From UBA6522 sp965262365 (GTDB taxonomy: Bacteria; Pseudomonadota; Gammaproteobacteria; Steroidobacterales; Rariloculaceae): 64,000 nucleotides of DNA. A program made the translations under genes and the position numbers. Location: positions 5,394,001 through 5,458,000 of the forward strand of contig OZ253541.1 in the NCBI GenBank assembly GCA_965262365.1. Reading direction: 5' to 3'. Positions within the stretch are counted from its first letter, which is position 1. Every line of letters starts with the position of its first letter. This document shows positions 49,871 to 58,171 of this stretch, in pieces. Under the pieces are notes generated by a model. The model searched no databases and had not been told where the DNA came from. It saw only the letters and a program-made list of their open reading frames with translations.

Positions 49871-50259
49871 TATTTCTGCTCCGACTTGCTTCGGTTACCC
49901 TCGATGGATCGCCCGCCCGCGGCCATCATCGCCCGGTACTCTTCCTGGGACAGGCCCGACATGGCGCCCGCCATGTACTGGAACGAGCGTCCCAGGGTGG
50001 CACCGAGCTTGGACGTATAGTAGATATTGCCGCCGACCTTGATCATCCCCAGCCAATCCCGCTCGAGCACGCATCGGCGCTGCTCCCCGGTAAGGGGGAA
50101 CCGGTCCAGGTAGGTGGCTTCGTCGGCCAGGAAGGCTTCCCTGTTCCCGGCCTTCATCAGCGACATGCAGAACATGTTCAGATGATAGCCTTCGTGGCAC
50201 CGGTCCTTGTTGAACAGGTACGTGCCGGGAATGTCCTCGAATGCCTCGGTATCGACCAT
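49870..50259 (-). CDS. ligA: Protocatechuate 4,5-dioxygenase alpha subunit
   Basis: The 129-residue small subunit covers the LigB active site. Its ATG at 50259 leads into 'FEDIPGTYLFNKDRCHEGYH', 'LNMFCMSLMKAGNREAFLAD', 'YLDRFPLTGEQRRCVLERDW' and 'MTGMTQEEY'-like 'MSGLSQEEYRAMMAAGGRS', all as in LigA. The frame extends upstream through a repeat-rich leader, but homology starts at this ATG. It is translationally coupled to ligB. ligC lies 115 bases upstream on the same strand, so ligC-ligA-ligB is probably one operon. Confidence 0.93.
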   Translation of the reverse strand: MVDTEAFEDIPGTYLFNKDRCHEGYHLNMFCMSLMKAGNREAFLADEATYLDRFPLTGEQRRCVLERDWLGMIKVGGNIYYTSKLGATLGRSFQYMAGAMSGLSQEEYRAMMAAGGRSIEGNRSKSEQK

Positions 50260-50280
50260 GACTTCAACCTCTTGCTGTTC

Positions 50281-50367
50281 CAGCGCCTGCCTCGGACGGT
50301 GCTCCTGCTTTCCAGCGCCTGCATCGGACGGTGCTCCTGCTTTTTCCCCCTGTCTCGGACGGCGCTG
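50281..50367. repeat. 32-bp tandem repeat between ligC and ligA
   Basis: Two copies of a 32-base unit (50281-50312, 50313-50344), containing CTCGGACGGTGCTCCTGCTT in the first copy, are followed by a shorter third (CCTGTCTCGGACGGCGCT, 50350-50367). They lie in the leader of ligA. Confidence 0.75.
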
Positions 50368-50374
50368 ACGAGCC

Positions 50375-51319
50375 CTAACTGCTGAGGCTCCTCTCCAGCC
50401 GGTCCAGCGTCCGCATCGCCGCCAGGCACTGGCCCACGCTGGAATTGGGTTCGCGTCCTTCCCTGATCGCCGCGATGAACTCGCGGTCCTGCAACTCGAT
50501 CCCGTCCATGGAAACGTCGACATCGGAGACGTCGATGGGATTCTCCTTGCCGTCGAACAGATCGTCATAGCGGGCGATGTACGTGCCATTGTCGCAGATA
50601 TACCGGAAAAACGTACCCAGCGGCCCGTCGTTGTTGAACGACAGCGAAAGCGTGCAGATCGCACCCGAGGGCACCTTCATGCCGATGCTCATGTCCATGG
50701 CGATGCCCAGGCCAGGGTGGATCGGACCCTGCAGGGCATGGACCTCCTCGGCCTCTTCACCCGTCTGGTACTGGAACAGGTCCACGGTGTGGCAGGCGTG
50801 GTGCCAGAGGAGGTGGTCGGTCCAGCTCCGGGGCTTGCCTTCGGCATTGATGTTCTTGCGCCGAAAGAAATAGGTCTGCACGTCCATCTGCTGGACCGTG
50901 AGTTCGCCGGCCTGGATTCGCTGGTGAATCCACTGGTGACTGGGATTGAATCGCCGAGTATGTCCGGCCATGGCCACGAGCCCGGTTTCCTCCTGGACCC
51001 TGACCAACCGCTCGGAGTCGGCCAGCGAATCGGCCATGGGGATTTCCACCTCCACGTGCTTGCCGGCGCGCATGCACTGCTCGGCCTGATCCGCGTGCAT
51101 CTGCGTGGGCGTCGTGAGAATCGCGGCGTCGACGCCGGGTTGTTCGAGGCTCTCCGCCAGATCCGTGGTCCAGTGGGGGATGCCGAACTTTCGCGCCACC
51201 GCTTCGGTGGAATCCGGTGAACCGCCGGCGAGAGAGACGACTTCAACGCCGTCGATGCGAGCCAATCCGGCCAGGTGCTTCTGACCGAAGGCACCCTGAC
51301 CAGCCAGACAAATCTTCAT
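50375..51319 (-). CDS. ligC: 4-carboxy-2-hydroxymuconate-6-semialdehyde dehydrogenase
   Basis: The ATG at 51319 gives 314 residues beginning 'MKICLAGQGAFGQKHLAGLA', the Rossmann start of the Gfo/Idh/MocA family. Similarity to Sphingobium LigC is strong throughout: 'ILTTPTQMHADQAEQCMRAG', 'MAGHTRRFNPSHQWIH', 'QQMDVQTYFFRRKNINAEGK', 'SWTDHLLWHHACHTVDLF', 'LSLSFNNDGPLGTFFRYICD'. It oxidises the LigAB product (as its hemiacetal) to 2-pyrone-4,6-dicarboxylate with NADP. The next enzymes (LigI, LigJ, LigK) are not in the window. It is the first gene of the lig unit on this strand. Confidence 0.94.
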   Translation of the reverse strand: MKICLAGQGAFGQKHLAGLARIDGVEVVSLAGGSPDSTEAVARKFGIPHWTTDLAESLEQPGVDAAILTTPTQMHADQAEQCMRAGKHVEVEIPMADSLADSERLVRVQEETGLVAMAGHTRRFNPSHQWIHQRIQAGELTVQQMDVQTYFFRRKNINAEGKPRSWTDHLLWHHACHTVDLFQYQTGEEAEEVHALQGPIHPGLGIAMDMSIGMKVPSGAICTLSLSFNNDGPLGTFFRYICDNGTYIARYDDLFDGKENPIDVSDVDVSMDGIELQDREFIAAIREGREPNSSVGQCLAAMRTLDRLERSLSS

Positions 51320-51458
51320 TCCGGATACTCCCTTTGCTGCCGGATCGTGCGCTCGCACGACTCATGTTGCGACCGGCAAAACGCGTGAAGCGCGTATTAG
51401 AAACGTCTCGGCTGGCGTGCGCAAGCCTTGTGGTTACCCTATACTCCTGCGGCTCAAC

Positions 51459-51535
51459 GCGCCCGTAGTTCAGCTGGATAGAACGCCGGCCTACGAAGCC
51501 GGAAGTCGGGAGTTCGAATCTCTCCGGGCGCGCCA
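51459..51535 (+). tRNA. tRNA-Arg (ACG)
   Basis: The full cloverleaf is present: acceptor stem GCGCCCG (51459-51465) with CGGGCGC (51525-51531), D-arm with AGTTCAGCTGGATAG, anticodon stem-loop CCGGC-CTACGAA-GCCGG with anticodon ACG at 51493-51495, T-arm with GTTCGAATC, discriminator G and encoded CCA. A34 should be changed to inosine to read CGU, CGC and CGA. A possible -10 TATACT lies at 51440-51445. Confidence 0.96.
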
Positions 51536-51567
51536 ACGACACCCGGGTCCATTCCGGACACAGGCTG

Positions 51568-51939
51568 CTAGAGCAGGCTGCATCCGTAGTCGGCAAAGCG
51601 ATGATCGTCGCTCATCAACCTCATGTTTCGCGCCATGCTCTGTACGATAAGCATCCGGTCAAACGGGTCGCGATGGTGAAAGGGGAGATCCTTCAAACGG
51701 ACAGCATCCGCTGCGGAGAAATCCAGCAGCTCGAGGCCCAACTGCTCGGCGCAAGCGATAACGTCATGATCGAAGCACAATTTGTTGAGCGACGCCTTGA
51801 TCATGATTTCGGCGATCGAGACGGAACTCAGGTAGATGATGTTGGCGCGGCTCTCAAGTTCGTTTCTTTTCGCCGGTGACAGACGTTCAGGCGTGCCGAC
51901 TGCCCAGATGAACACGTGGGTGTCGATCAGGATTCGCAA
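51568..51939 (-). CDS. PIN-domain toxin (VapC-like)
   Basis: The 123-residue PIN domain has the acidic metal-binding residues in place: D6 in 'RILIDTHVFIWAV', E44 in 'SVSIAEIMIK', D91 and D94 in 'FHHRDPFDRMLI', and D111/D112 near the end. It is probably a ribonuclease of the type II toxin group. Its start lies inside the 3' end of the antitoxin gene (13-base overlap), the usual coupling for such pairs. It sits 32 bases after tRNA-Arg on the opposite strand. VapC toxins often cut tRNA, but the target cannot be read from the sequence. Confidence 0.9.
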   Translation of the reverse strand: MRILIDTHVFIWAVGTPERLSPAKRNELESRANIIYLSSVSIAEIMIKASLNKLCFDHDVIACAEQLGLELLDFSAADAVRLKDLPFHHRDPFDRMLIVQSMARNMRLMSDDHRFADYGCSLL

Positions 51940-52172
51940 TCATCTTCCCCATGGAACAGTCTTTCGATTTCCGCATCTTCGCCAAACAAGGCTTGATCGG
52001 GAACGTCTACTCGACCTTTCAGAAAACCCAGCTTTCGCTTGCCTTCCGGGATATGTGGCACCAGATCGGCAATGGGCAGATTGTTCTTGGCGATGACCAC
52101 CTTCTCGCCATGGTAGACGCGATCGATCAGATGCGAGAGCTGCGCCTTTGCATCCGAAATGTTGACGATCAT
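51927..52172 (-). CDS. Antitoxin, Phd/YefM type
   Basis: This 81-residue protein opens 'MIVNISDAKAQLSHLIDRVY' and 'HGEKVVIAKNNLPIADLVPH', the DNA-binding part of Phd/YefM antitoxins. An acidic C-terminal tail ('FGEDAEIERLFHGEDD') would wrap the toxin. It is first in the operon and overlaps the PIN toxin gene. A pair of inverted repeats lies just upstream in the promoter region, where the antitoxin-toxin complex would bind to control its own synthesis. Confidence 0.9.
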   Translation of the reverse strand: MIVNISDAKAQLSHLIDRVYHGEKVVIAKNNLPIADLVPHIPEGKRKLGFLKGRVDVPDQALFGEDAEIERLFHGEDDCES

Positions 52173-52200
52173 CCGGTGACCTCCTGTACGTTGTCTGTCT

Positions 52201-52236
52201 GACTAAATCTAGTCTATCAGACCAGATCGGATCTGG
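52201..52236. promoter_or_regulatory. Two inverted repeats, likely operator of the toxin-antitoxin operon
   Basis: GACTA-AATC-TAGTC (52201-52214) and CCAGATC-G-GATCTGG (52222-52236) are perfect inverted repeats 29 to 64 bases upstream of the antitoxin start. Paired palindromes of this kind are typical autoregulatory sites of Phd/YefM-type systems. Confidence 0.65.
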
Positions 52237-52287
52237 TTGGTCAATGCAATGAGCCGCTTCGGTGGTCGAATGCAGTTGAACACGATT

Positions 52288-53211
52288 CTAGTTCAGCCGC
52301 TGGTCTGCGTGATTCCTCAGGTACCCATCGACATAGTCCCTGTAGTAGGACATCGCCCGTCGGGTCAAGCGGCCGCCACCCTCCGGAAATTCGACCGGGT
52401 TACCGCCCGACAGCATCAGGCTACGAACCGGCATTACCTCCCGCGTGGCGCTGGTGATAAAGCCCTCCATGGCGCGTGCAGCATCCCCGAGCGGGATATC
52501 CCGCGAGACAATATCCAGCCCATGGGCCGAGCAAGCCTCCTGAAGCGCGACCCGGGTCAGTCCCCGCAGGTGTCCCGCCGTCTCGGCCGGGGTGACCAGG
52601 TTACCGTCGATCACAAAAAAAACATTGCTGTTCGAAGACTCGGTGATCAGGCCCGCGTCGTTCAGCATGACGCAGTCGTCGGCGCCCAGCTTTCGTGCCT
52701 CGATAACACCCAGAACATTGTTCAGGTAATTTCCGCCCTTGATGTTCGGGTTGAGTGCATTGATGGGATTGCGGCGCGTGCTCGAGATGGCCAGCCGCAC
52801 GCCCTGACGGTAGAAATCCTCCCGCCAGCGGTGCAGTTGCTTGACGACAATCACATACCGGGTCGCCAATTCCGGGTCGGGAAACAGATCCACCGGCCCC
52901 TCGCCGCGAGTGACGCAGTAGCGCACATAGACATCCTCACCAACTTCCCCGGCACCCGACGCCCTGAACGTCCTGCGAATCTCCTCCGTCATCTCTTCCT
53001 TGCTCAGCTCCAGTCGCAGGTGGATCAGCCTGGCGGAATTTTCCAACCTTTCCCAGTGCTCATCGAAGAACAGCGGGATCCCCCCATAGGTCCGAAACAC
53101 CTCGTAGATCGAGTCGCCGTAAAGAAACCCCCGATCCATCACCGGAATCCGCGCTTCACTCGTGGGCGTGATGACCCCATCGACGTTGGCCATACTCTGA
53201 ACTTTACTCAC
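52288..53211 (-). CDS. Class IV aminotransferase (D-amino acid aminotransferase / BCAT-like)
   Basis: A GTG at 53211 preceded by GGGAG at six bases is the best start (307 residues); an ATG at 53193 is the alternative. The fold-type IV PLP enzyme shows 'PVMDRGFLYGDSIYEVFRTY', 'HWERLENSARLIHLRLELSK', the PLP-lysine region 'NPINALNPNIKGGNYLNNVL' and 'GLITESSNSNVFFVIDGNLV'. In other gammaproteobacteria a D-alanine-aminotransferase-like gene sits in this cluster, close to dacA and lipB, which fits. It could supply D-amino acids for peptidoglycan. Aminodeoxychorismate lyase activity is a further possibility. Confidence 0.85.
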   Translation of the reverse strand: MSKVQSMANVDGVITPTSEARIPVMDRGFLYGDSIYEVFRTYGGIPLFFDEHWERLENSARLIHLRLELSKEEMTEEIRRTFRASGAGEVGEDVYVRYCVTRGEGPVDLFPDPELATRYVIVVKQLHRWREDFYRQGVRLAISSTRRNPINALNPNIKGGNYLNNVLGVIEARKLGADDCVMLNDAGLITESSNSNVFFVIDGNLVTPAETAGHLRGLTRVALQEACSAHGLDIVSRDIPLGDAARAMEGFITSATREVMPVRSLMLSGGNPVEFPEGGGRLTRRAMSYYRDYVDGYLRNHADQRLN

Positions 53212-53248
53212 TGCGATCTCCCGAATTGTAGGTCTCGCGACGAACACC

Positions 53249-53869
53249 TCATTCACTCCGAGTAAGCCGACCCCTGAGATTACGCTCAAGATCATTCCGC
53301 ACCCGCCCAACATCCGCAACCCCACAAAGCGACCTGAGATCCGTAACCCGCAGCGCCTCGAAACCGCAAGGATTGATCCTCGTGAACGGCTCAAGGTCCA
53401 TGTTCACGTTCAGGGCGATCCCGTGGTAGGAGCACTGGCGACTGATCTTCAGCCCCAGTGCGGCGAGCTTGCAGCCGTCCACGTAGACGCCTGGCGCATC
53501 GCGCCGTCCGTACGCTTCGATGCCGTATTCCGCCGCCGTATCGATGACGGCGTATTCAAGAGCCTCCACCAACCCGCGGACGCCAATCTTCAGGCGGGCC
53601 AGATCGAGGAGGGTATACGCCACCAGTTGGCCGGGACCGTGGTAAGTGACCTGTCCTCCCCGATCGACCTTCAGGACCGGGATATTCCCGGGATCGAGGA
53701 CGTGAGCCGTGTTGCCGTTGAGCCCCAGGGTAAAGATGGCGGGGTGCTCGACGAACCAGACTTCGTCACGGGTATCTTCGGTGCGCTCCGCGGTAAAGCG
53801 CTTCATCTCCTCCCAGACCACCGGGAGGAGCCGCTGCTCCAGGTCGTGCCGTACAAAACCACCGGCCAC
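53249..53869 (-). CDS. lipB: Octanoyl-[acyl carrier protein]:protein octanoyltransferase
   Basis: The 206-residue protein transfers octanoyl groups from ACP to lipoyl domains. It has 'DEVWFVEHPAIFTLGLNG', 'KVDRGGQVTYHGPGQLVAYT' (the HGPGQ signature), 'YVDGCKLAALGLKISRQCSY' (catalytic Lys) and 'LEPFTRINPCGFEAL' (acyl-accepting Cys). The start is a GTG at 53869. In relatives lipB usually follows dacA with a small DUF493 gene between; the 75-base gap here has no such gene. The class IV aminotransferase gene follows after 37 bases. lipA is not in the window. Confidence 0.95.
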   Translation of the reverse strand: MAGGFVRHDLEQRLLPVVWEEMKRFTAERTEDTRDEVWFVEHPAIFTLGLNGNTAHVLDPGNIPVLKVDRGGQVTYHGPGQLVAYTLLDLARLKIGVRGLVEALEYAVIDTAAEYGIEAYGRRDAPGVYVDGCKLAALGLKISRQCSYHGIALNVNMDLEPFTRINPCGFEALRVTDLRSLCGVADVGRVRNDLERNLRGRLTRSE

Positions 53870-53944
53870 GGCGTCAAAGACACGGGGCTTTTGCCGCGCA
53901 CGGCCTGCGTGTCCATGCGCGCGGCGTGCCTGCAGGCAGGCGGA

Positions 53945-55129
53945 TCATTGAAACCAGAGGCTGACTTCGTCCTTGATTCGTTTCCACAGCCCGGCCTCGG
54001 CAACATCGGCCAGCGCCACCAGCGGCAGTTCCACCAGTTCTTCGTCGTTCATCGAAACCCGCACGGACCCCAGCAATGTGCCTGCCTCGATGGGCGCGGT
54101 AAGGTCCGGATCGATGGTCGTATCGGCCATCAGGAAGTCGTAGCGTCCCTTGGGAATCGTCAGGAAATGGTCCTCGGCAACGCCCAGGGAAACCGAGTTG
54201 GTTTCCCCCTTCCAGACGCGTGCCGTGGTGACTTCGTCGCCGGCGGAGTACAGCTTGTAGGTCTCGAAGAAGCGGAATCCGTAGTTGAGCAGCGCCTGGC
54301 TGTCGTTTGCCCTTGCTTCAGCGCTGTGCGATCCCATGACCACCGACACCAGCCGCATGCCCGAGCGCTCGGCAGAGGTCACCAGACAGTAGCCCGCCGC
54401 GTCCGTATAGCCGGTCTTCAACCCATCCACCGACGAATCGCGCCAGAGCAGCAAATTGCGGTTGAACTGCTCGATTTCGTTATAGGTAAATTCCCGCTGG
54501 GAGTACCAGGCGTAGTACTCGGGAAATTCGGAAATGATCGCCCGGGCTATGGTGGCAGCATCCCGGGCGGTCATGTAGTGGTCCGAATCCGGCAGACCGG
54601 TGCTGTTGCGGAACGAACTGGATTCCATGCCCAACTGTTCCGCGTAGAAGTTCATGAGATCGGCGAATGTCTCCTCCGTTCCCGCAACATGCTCCGCCAG
54701 GGCAACGCTCGCATCGTTGCCAGATTGCACGATCATCCCCTGCAGGAGGTCCTCCACGGAAACGGTTGTGCCGACCTGGATAAACGTCCTGGAGCCTTCC
54801 GTGCCCCAGGCCTTCTCACTGACCCGGACCTGGTCGTCCAGGCTGATCAGCCCATCCCTGAGCGCCTTGAAGGCCGTATACGCCGTCATCAGCTTGGTGA
54901 GGCTGGCCGGTTCGAGGATCTCGTCCGGGTTGCTCTCGGCGACGATGCCGCCGGTGGCGTGATCGATGAGAATGTAGCTCTTCACGCCCAGTTGCGGCGG
55001 CGCGGGAATGGGGATTTCCTGGCCTTGGAGCGCGGGAGCGATAGCAAGGGTGAAGGCGGTCAGCATCCAGGTTCGGAGCATCGGGTTCCTCCTGACGGGC
55101 ACTTGGGTTTGCATTGTATCGGGGTTCAT
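53945..55129 (-). CDS. dacA: D-alanyl-D-alanine carboxypeptidase (PBP5/6 type)
   Basis: This 394-residue serine carboxypeptidase trims the terminal D-Ala from peptidoglycan pentapeptides in the periplasm. The signal peptide is 'MLRTWMLTAFTLAIAPALQG' after a short leader. The penicillin-binding motifs are 'ASLTKLMT' (SxxK), 'SGND' (SxN) and 'DGLKTGYTD' (KTG). The C-terminal beta domain and amphipathic anchor ('LWKRIKDEVSLWFQ') are present. The ATG at 55129 overlaps the rlpA stop by four bases, which supports this start. Confidence 0.95.
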   Translation of the reverse strand: MNPDTMQTQVPVRRNPMLRTWMLTAFTLAIAPALQGQEIPIPAPPQLGVKSYILIDHATGGIVAESNPDEILEPASLTKLMTAYTAFKALRDGLISLDDQVRVSEKAWGTEGSRTFIQVGTTVSVEDLLQGMIVQSGNDASVALAEHVAGTEETFADLMNFYAEQLGMESSSFRNSTGLPDSDHYMTARDAATIARAIISEFPEYYAWYSQREFTYNEIEQFNRNLLLWRDSSVDGLKTGYTDAAGYCLVTSAERSGMRLVSVVMGSHSAEARANDSQALLNYGFRFFETYKLYSAGDEVTTARVWKGETNSVSLGVAEDHFLTIPKGRYDFLMADTTIDPDLTAPIEAGTLLGSVRVSMNDEELVELPLVALADVAEAGLWKRIKDEVSLWFQ

Positions 55130-56001
55130 GGGCCTATAACCAGATGGGGTTTTTCGAAGCCCATTGCAACCAGATTGTCGACGGCCGCGTCGGCGGCATC
55201 GACATGGGGAAACGGCCCCAGCCGCACGCGGTACAGGCTGGGAGTTGCGCCGTGGTCGGCATCGATTTCGATCCGTTCAAAACCTGCGGCGTGCAACGCG
55301 TCCACGAACTGCGCGGCGCTGTCCTGCCGGGAGAATGCCCCGGCCTGCAGGTAAATGCGCTGGCTTGGGGGGACCGAAGCCGCGGCCAATGACACGGGCA
55401 TTATCGTTGCCGCGCGCTCGGTACCGGCACTGGCCTGTCTGGTTCCCGGCACGCCGTCGTACGGCAGGACCTCGCCAGAGGCCGGTACGCCGAGGACGCG
55501 AACCTCCACCGGTGCGGTTCCCTCGGTCACCATATCCAGCACCACGGCTGCGCCGAAGGACAGATCGATGATGCGATTGTCCACAAAAGGTCCGCGGTCA
55601 TTGACCTTGACGATCACCTGCTTGCCGGTTTCCAGGTGCGTGACTTCGACCCAGGTGGGTATGGGCAGCGTGGTATGGGCGGCGGTGTGGGCGAACATGT
55701 CATAGGGCTCGCCGCTGGAAGTGGAACGCCCGTGGAACTGTTCGCCGTACCACGATGCGACGCCGGTCCTGCGATAGCCCTGGGCCGAATCGAGCACATA
55801 GTGCCGTTGACCGAATACCTCGTAGTAAGGCGGATTGCCCAGCGCGCTGCGGGGCGGGGCGAGGATGGCCTGCTGCACCGCGGGTTCAGGAACATCCGTG
55901 CGCGGATTTCGTGCGCAACCCGCAAGCCCCACCGACAACGACACCGCGGCGATCAATGTGAGCCACGGCAGGGTACCGAAGTGCTCCGGATCGCGATTCA
56001 T
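55126..56001 (-). CDS. rlpA: Septal ring lytic transglycosylase RlpA, lipoprotein
   Basis: The 291-residue protein has a lipoprotein signal ending in 'VGLAGCAR', a double-psi beta-barrel catalytic domain ('TGVASWYGEQFHGRSTSSGE', 'HTTLPIPTWVEVTHLETGK', 'VKVNDRGPFVDNRIIDLSFG'), and a C-terminal SPOR domain ('IYLQAGAFSRQDSAAQFVDA') that binds denuded glycan at the septum. It cleaves glycan strands lacking stem peptides. Both ends overlap neighbouring genes by four bases (mltB before, dacA after). Confidence 0.94.
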   Translation of the reverse strand: MNRDPEHFGTLPWLTLIAAVSLSVGLAGCARNPRTDVPEPAVQQAILAPPRSALGNPPYYEVFGQRHYVLDSAQGYRRTGVASWYGEQFHGRSTSSGEPYDMFAHTAAHTTLPIPTWVEVTHLETGKQVIVKVNDRGPFVDNRIIDLSFGAAVVLDMVTEGTAPVEVRVLGVPASGEVLPYDGVPGTRQASAGTERAATIMPVSLAAASVPPSQRIYLQAGAFSRQDSAAQFVDALHAAGFERIEIDADHGATPSLYRVRLGPFPHVDAADAAVDNLVAMGFEKPHLVIGP

Positions 56002-57038
56002 GCTCCTTCGTCGGTCGCCCCGTCGAGCCCGGGTTGCTCGACGCCGGCGAGAATGGTGCGTGCCAGTTGATGTACGGCCAGGGCATACATGACGCTGCGG
56101 TTGTAGCGGGTAATGACCCGGAAGTTGTGAAACCCGACCCAGTATTCCTGCCCGTTTTCTCCTTCAAGGGACAGCAGCGTGACGGGTGTTTCTTCGGGCA
56201 GACCCGCGGAGACCTCGTAACCGGCTGCGCGCACCGAAGCCAGGGTATCGTTCAGGTTCATGCTGTTGGCCGCTTCCCCGGGCGTCCGGCCGCTGCCGAG
56301 CGTCGCGCGCTCCACCACCGTTTCGCCTGCCCGCCAGCCGTGGGCCTTGAAGTAATTCGCGACGCTGGCGAACACGTCTTCCCAATCCTCCCAAAGGTCA
56401 CGAATGCCGTCGCCGTTGCCGTCAACGGCGTAGGCGCGAAAGCTTGACGAAATGAACTGGCCGGCGCCCATCGCGCCTGCATAGGAGCCCAGGAGTGTCT
56501 CGGGGTCCATTCCTTCCTCCCGCGCGAGCAGGAAGAACGCCTCCAGTTCCGAGCTGAAGAATCCGGATCGCGGCGGATAGGCGAAGGCCAGCGTCGCCAG
56601 TGCGTCGATGACCCGGTAGCTGCCCATGCGCCTGCCGTAGTTGGTTTCCACGCCCAGTATGGCCACCAGCAACTCCGGCGCAACGCCGAACGATTCGCTG
56701 GCCCGGGCGATTTCGTCGGCATGCTGCTGCCAGAACTCCACACCGCCATCGATACGGGTGTCGGTCAGAAAGATGTTGCGGTATTCGTGCCAGGTGAGTA
56801 CCCGTTCGGCGGGTCTGGATATGGCTTCGAGGATGCTCTGTTCGATCTCGGCCCGTTCCAGGATCTCGGCCAGTTCGCCGGCGTTGAAACCGTGTTCCTC
56901 GACCATTCGTTCGACAAAGGCGTCTCTTTCCCTGTCCACAACAGCCGTATCGACGTCAACGGCCCGGACGGCATTCGCCGCCATCGATAACCCGATGATC
57001 AAGAGCCCGACGGGTACGGGCTGAAGAGTAGTTGTCAC
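55998..57038 (-). CDS. mltB: Membrane-bound lytic murein transglycosylase B
   Basis: The GTG at 57038 overlaps the rodA stop by four bases and gives 346 residues with a signal peptide ('VPVGLLIIGLSMAANAVRA'). The lytic transglycosylase family 3 domain is complete, with the catalytic Glu in 'LLVAILGVETNYGRRMGSYR', then 'LATLAFAYPPRSGFFSSELE', 'SYAGAMGAGQFISSSFRAYA' and 'YWVGFHNFRVITRYNRSVMY'. There is no lipobox, so it may be soluble in the periplasm. A longer frame upstream is not needed. Confidence 0.93.
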   Translation of the reverse strand: MTTTLQPVPVGLLIIGLSMAANAVRAVDVDTAVVDRERDAFVERMVEEHGFNAGELAEILERAEIEQSILEAISRPAERVLTWHEYRNIFLTDTRIDGGVEFWQQHADEIARASESFGVAPELLVAILGVETNYGRRMGSYRVIDALATLAFAYPPRSGFFSSELEAFFLLAREEGMDPETLLGSYAGAMGAGQFISSSFRAYAVDGNGDGIRDLWEDWEDVFASVANYFKAHGWRAGETVVERATLGSGRTPGEAANSMNLNDTLASVRAAGYEVSAGLPEETPVTLLSLEGENGQEYWVGFHNFRVITRYNRSVMYALAVHQLARTILAGVEQPGLDGATDEGA

Positions 57039-58171
57039 GTTGCCAATAGCCTCCGGTTGCCGTGGATCGCCGTGAGAATGCCGAGTCCCGCCATCAGGGT
57101 CACCATTGAGGTGCCGCCGAGGCTGATCAGCGGCAGCGGCACGCCGACCACGGGCAGCAGGCCGCATACCATGCCGGCATTCACGAATACGTGCAGGAAG
57201 AACGTCAGGCTCACCCCGCCCGCCAGCAGGCGGCCGAAGTTGTCCTGCGCCTGGGCGGCGATGTAAAGCCCGCGCCCGACCACCAGGAGATAAAGTCCCA
57301 GCAGCAACAGCAGCCCGAGCAGGCCGAACTCCTCACCCATGACGGCGAAGATGAAGTCGGTCGAGCGCTCCGGCAGGAATTCCAGGTGAGATTGGGTGCC
57401 GTTCAGCCAACCCCTGCCGAACAGCCCGCCGGAACCCAGCGCGATCTTCGACTGGATGATGTTGTAACCGGCCCCGAGCGGGTCCGATTCGGGATTGAGG
57501 AACGTCAGCACGCGGGCACGCTGGTAATCCAGCATATTCATCCACAGCACCGGGGCCATGCCCAGCGCGAGCACGCTGAACAGCGCGATCACGCGCAGCC
57601 TGACGCCCGCCAGGAGCACCGTGAGAGCCCCGGCCGCTAACACCAGCGCCGCCGTTCCGAGGTCGGGCTGGCGGAGAATCAGCAGCGTGGGGACCGCGAT
57701 GATGCAGGCGATCACGGTCAGGTTGAGCAAGTTCGGCGGAAGGGCGCGATCATGCATGTACCACGCGATCATCAACGGTACAGCGAGCTTGAGAATCTCC
57801 GATGGCTGGAACCGAATGACTCCCCAATCCAGCCAGCGTTGCGCGCCGTTTACCATCGCACCGTCGACCAGCACCCAGAGCAGCAGCCCTACGGAGGCGA
57901 GAAAAATCCATGGAGTCCACATTCGCAACGTCGACGGCGCAACCTGGGCGGCCACGACAAAGGCCAGAAGAGCGACGGACAATCGGATTCCCTGTCGCAG
58001 CAGCAGCGGCATGTTCTGGTCCACGGCGCTGTACAGAATCACCAATCCGAGGGCGCACACGGCAAGGCTGCTGAATGCCAGCGGCAGGTCCAGCACGAAG
58101 CTTCGCCCCAGGAATGGATTCCTGATGGCGGCCTGCGATGTGCCGGGTTCGAGGATGATGCGTCTAGCCAT
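57035..58171 (-). CDS. rodA: Peptidoglycan glycosyltransferase RodA (SEDS)
   Basis: The ATG at 58171 lies eight bases inside the mrdA 3' end and gives 378 residues. The multi-pass SEDS protein polymerises lipid II during elongation, together with PBP2. Typical stretches are 'GAQRWLDWGVIRFQPSEILK', 'LILRQPDLGTAALVLAAG', 'DPLGAGYNIIQSKIALGSGG', 'GRGWLNGTQSHLEFLPERST' and 'VGVPLPLISLGGTSMV'. The frame extends further upstream inside mrdA, but that extension has no membrane character. Confidence 0.95.
   Translation of the reverse strand: MARRIILEPGTSQAAIRNPFLGRSFVLDLPLAFSSLAVCALGLVILYSAVDQNMPLLLRQGIRLSVALLAFVVAAQVAPSTLRMWTPWIFLASVGLLLWVLVDGAMVNGAQRWLDWGVIRFQPSEILKLAVPLMIAWYMHDRALPPNLLNLTVIACIIAVPTLLILRQPDLGTAALVLAAGALTVLLAGVRLRVIALFSVLALGMAPVLWMNMLDYQRARVLTFLNPESDPLGAGYNIIQSKIALGSGGLFGRGWLNGTQSHLEFLPERSTDFIFAVMGEEFGLLGLLLLLGLYLLVVGRGLYIAAQAQDNFGRLLAGGVSLTFFLHVFVNAGMVCGLLPVVGVPLPLISLGGTSMVTLMAGLGILTAIHGNRRLLAT

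Noticed and set aside
50281..50367. CRISPR-like repeats before ligA
   Set aside because: The units are adjacent, without spacers; it is a simple tandem duplication.
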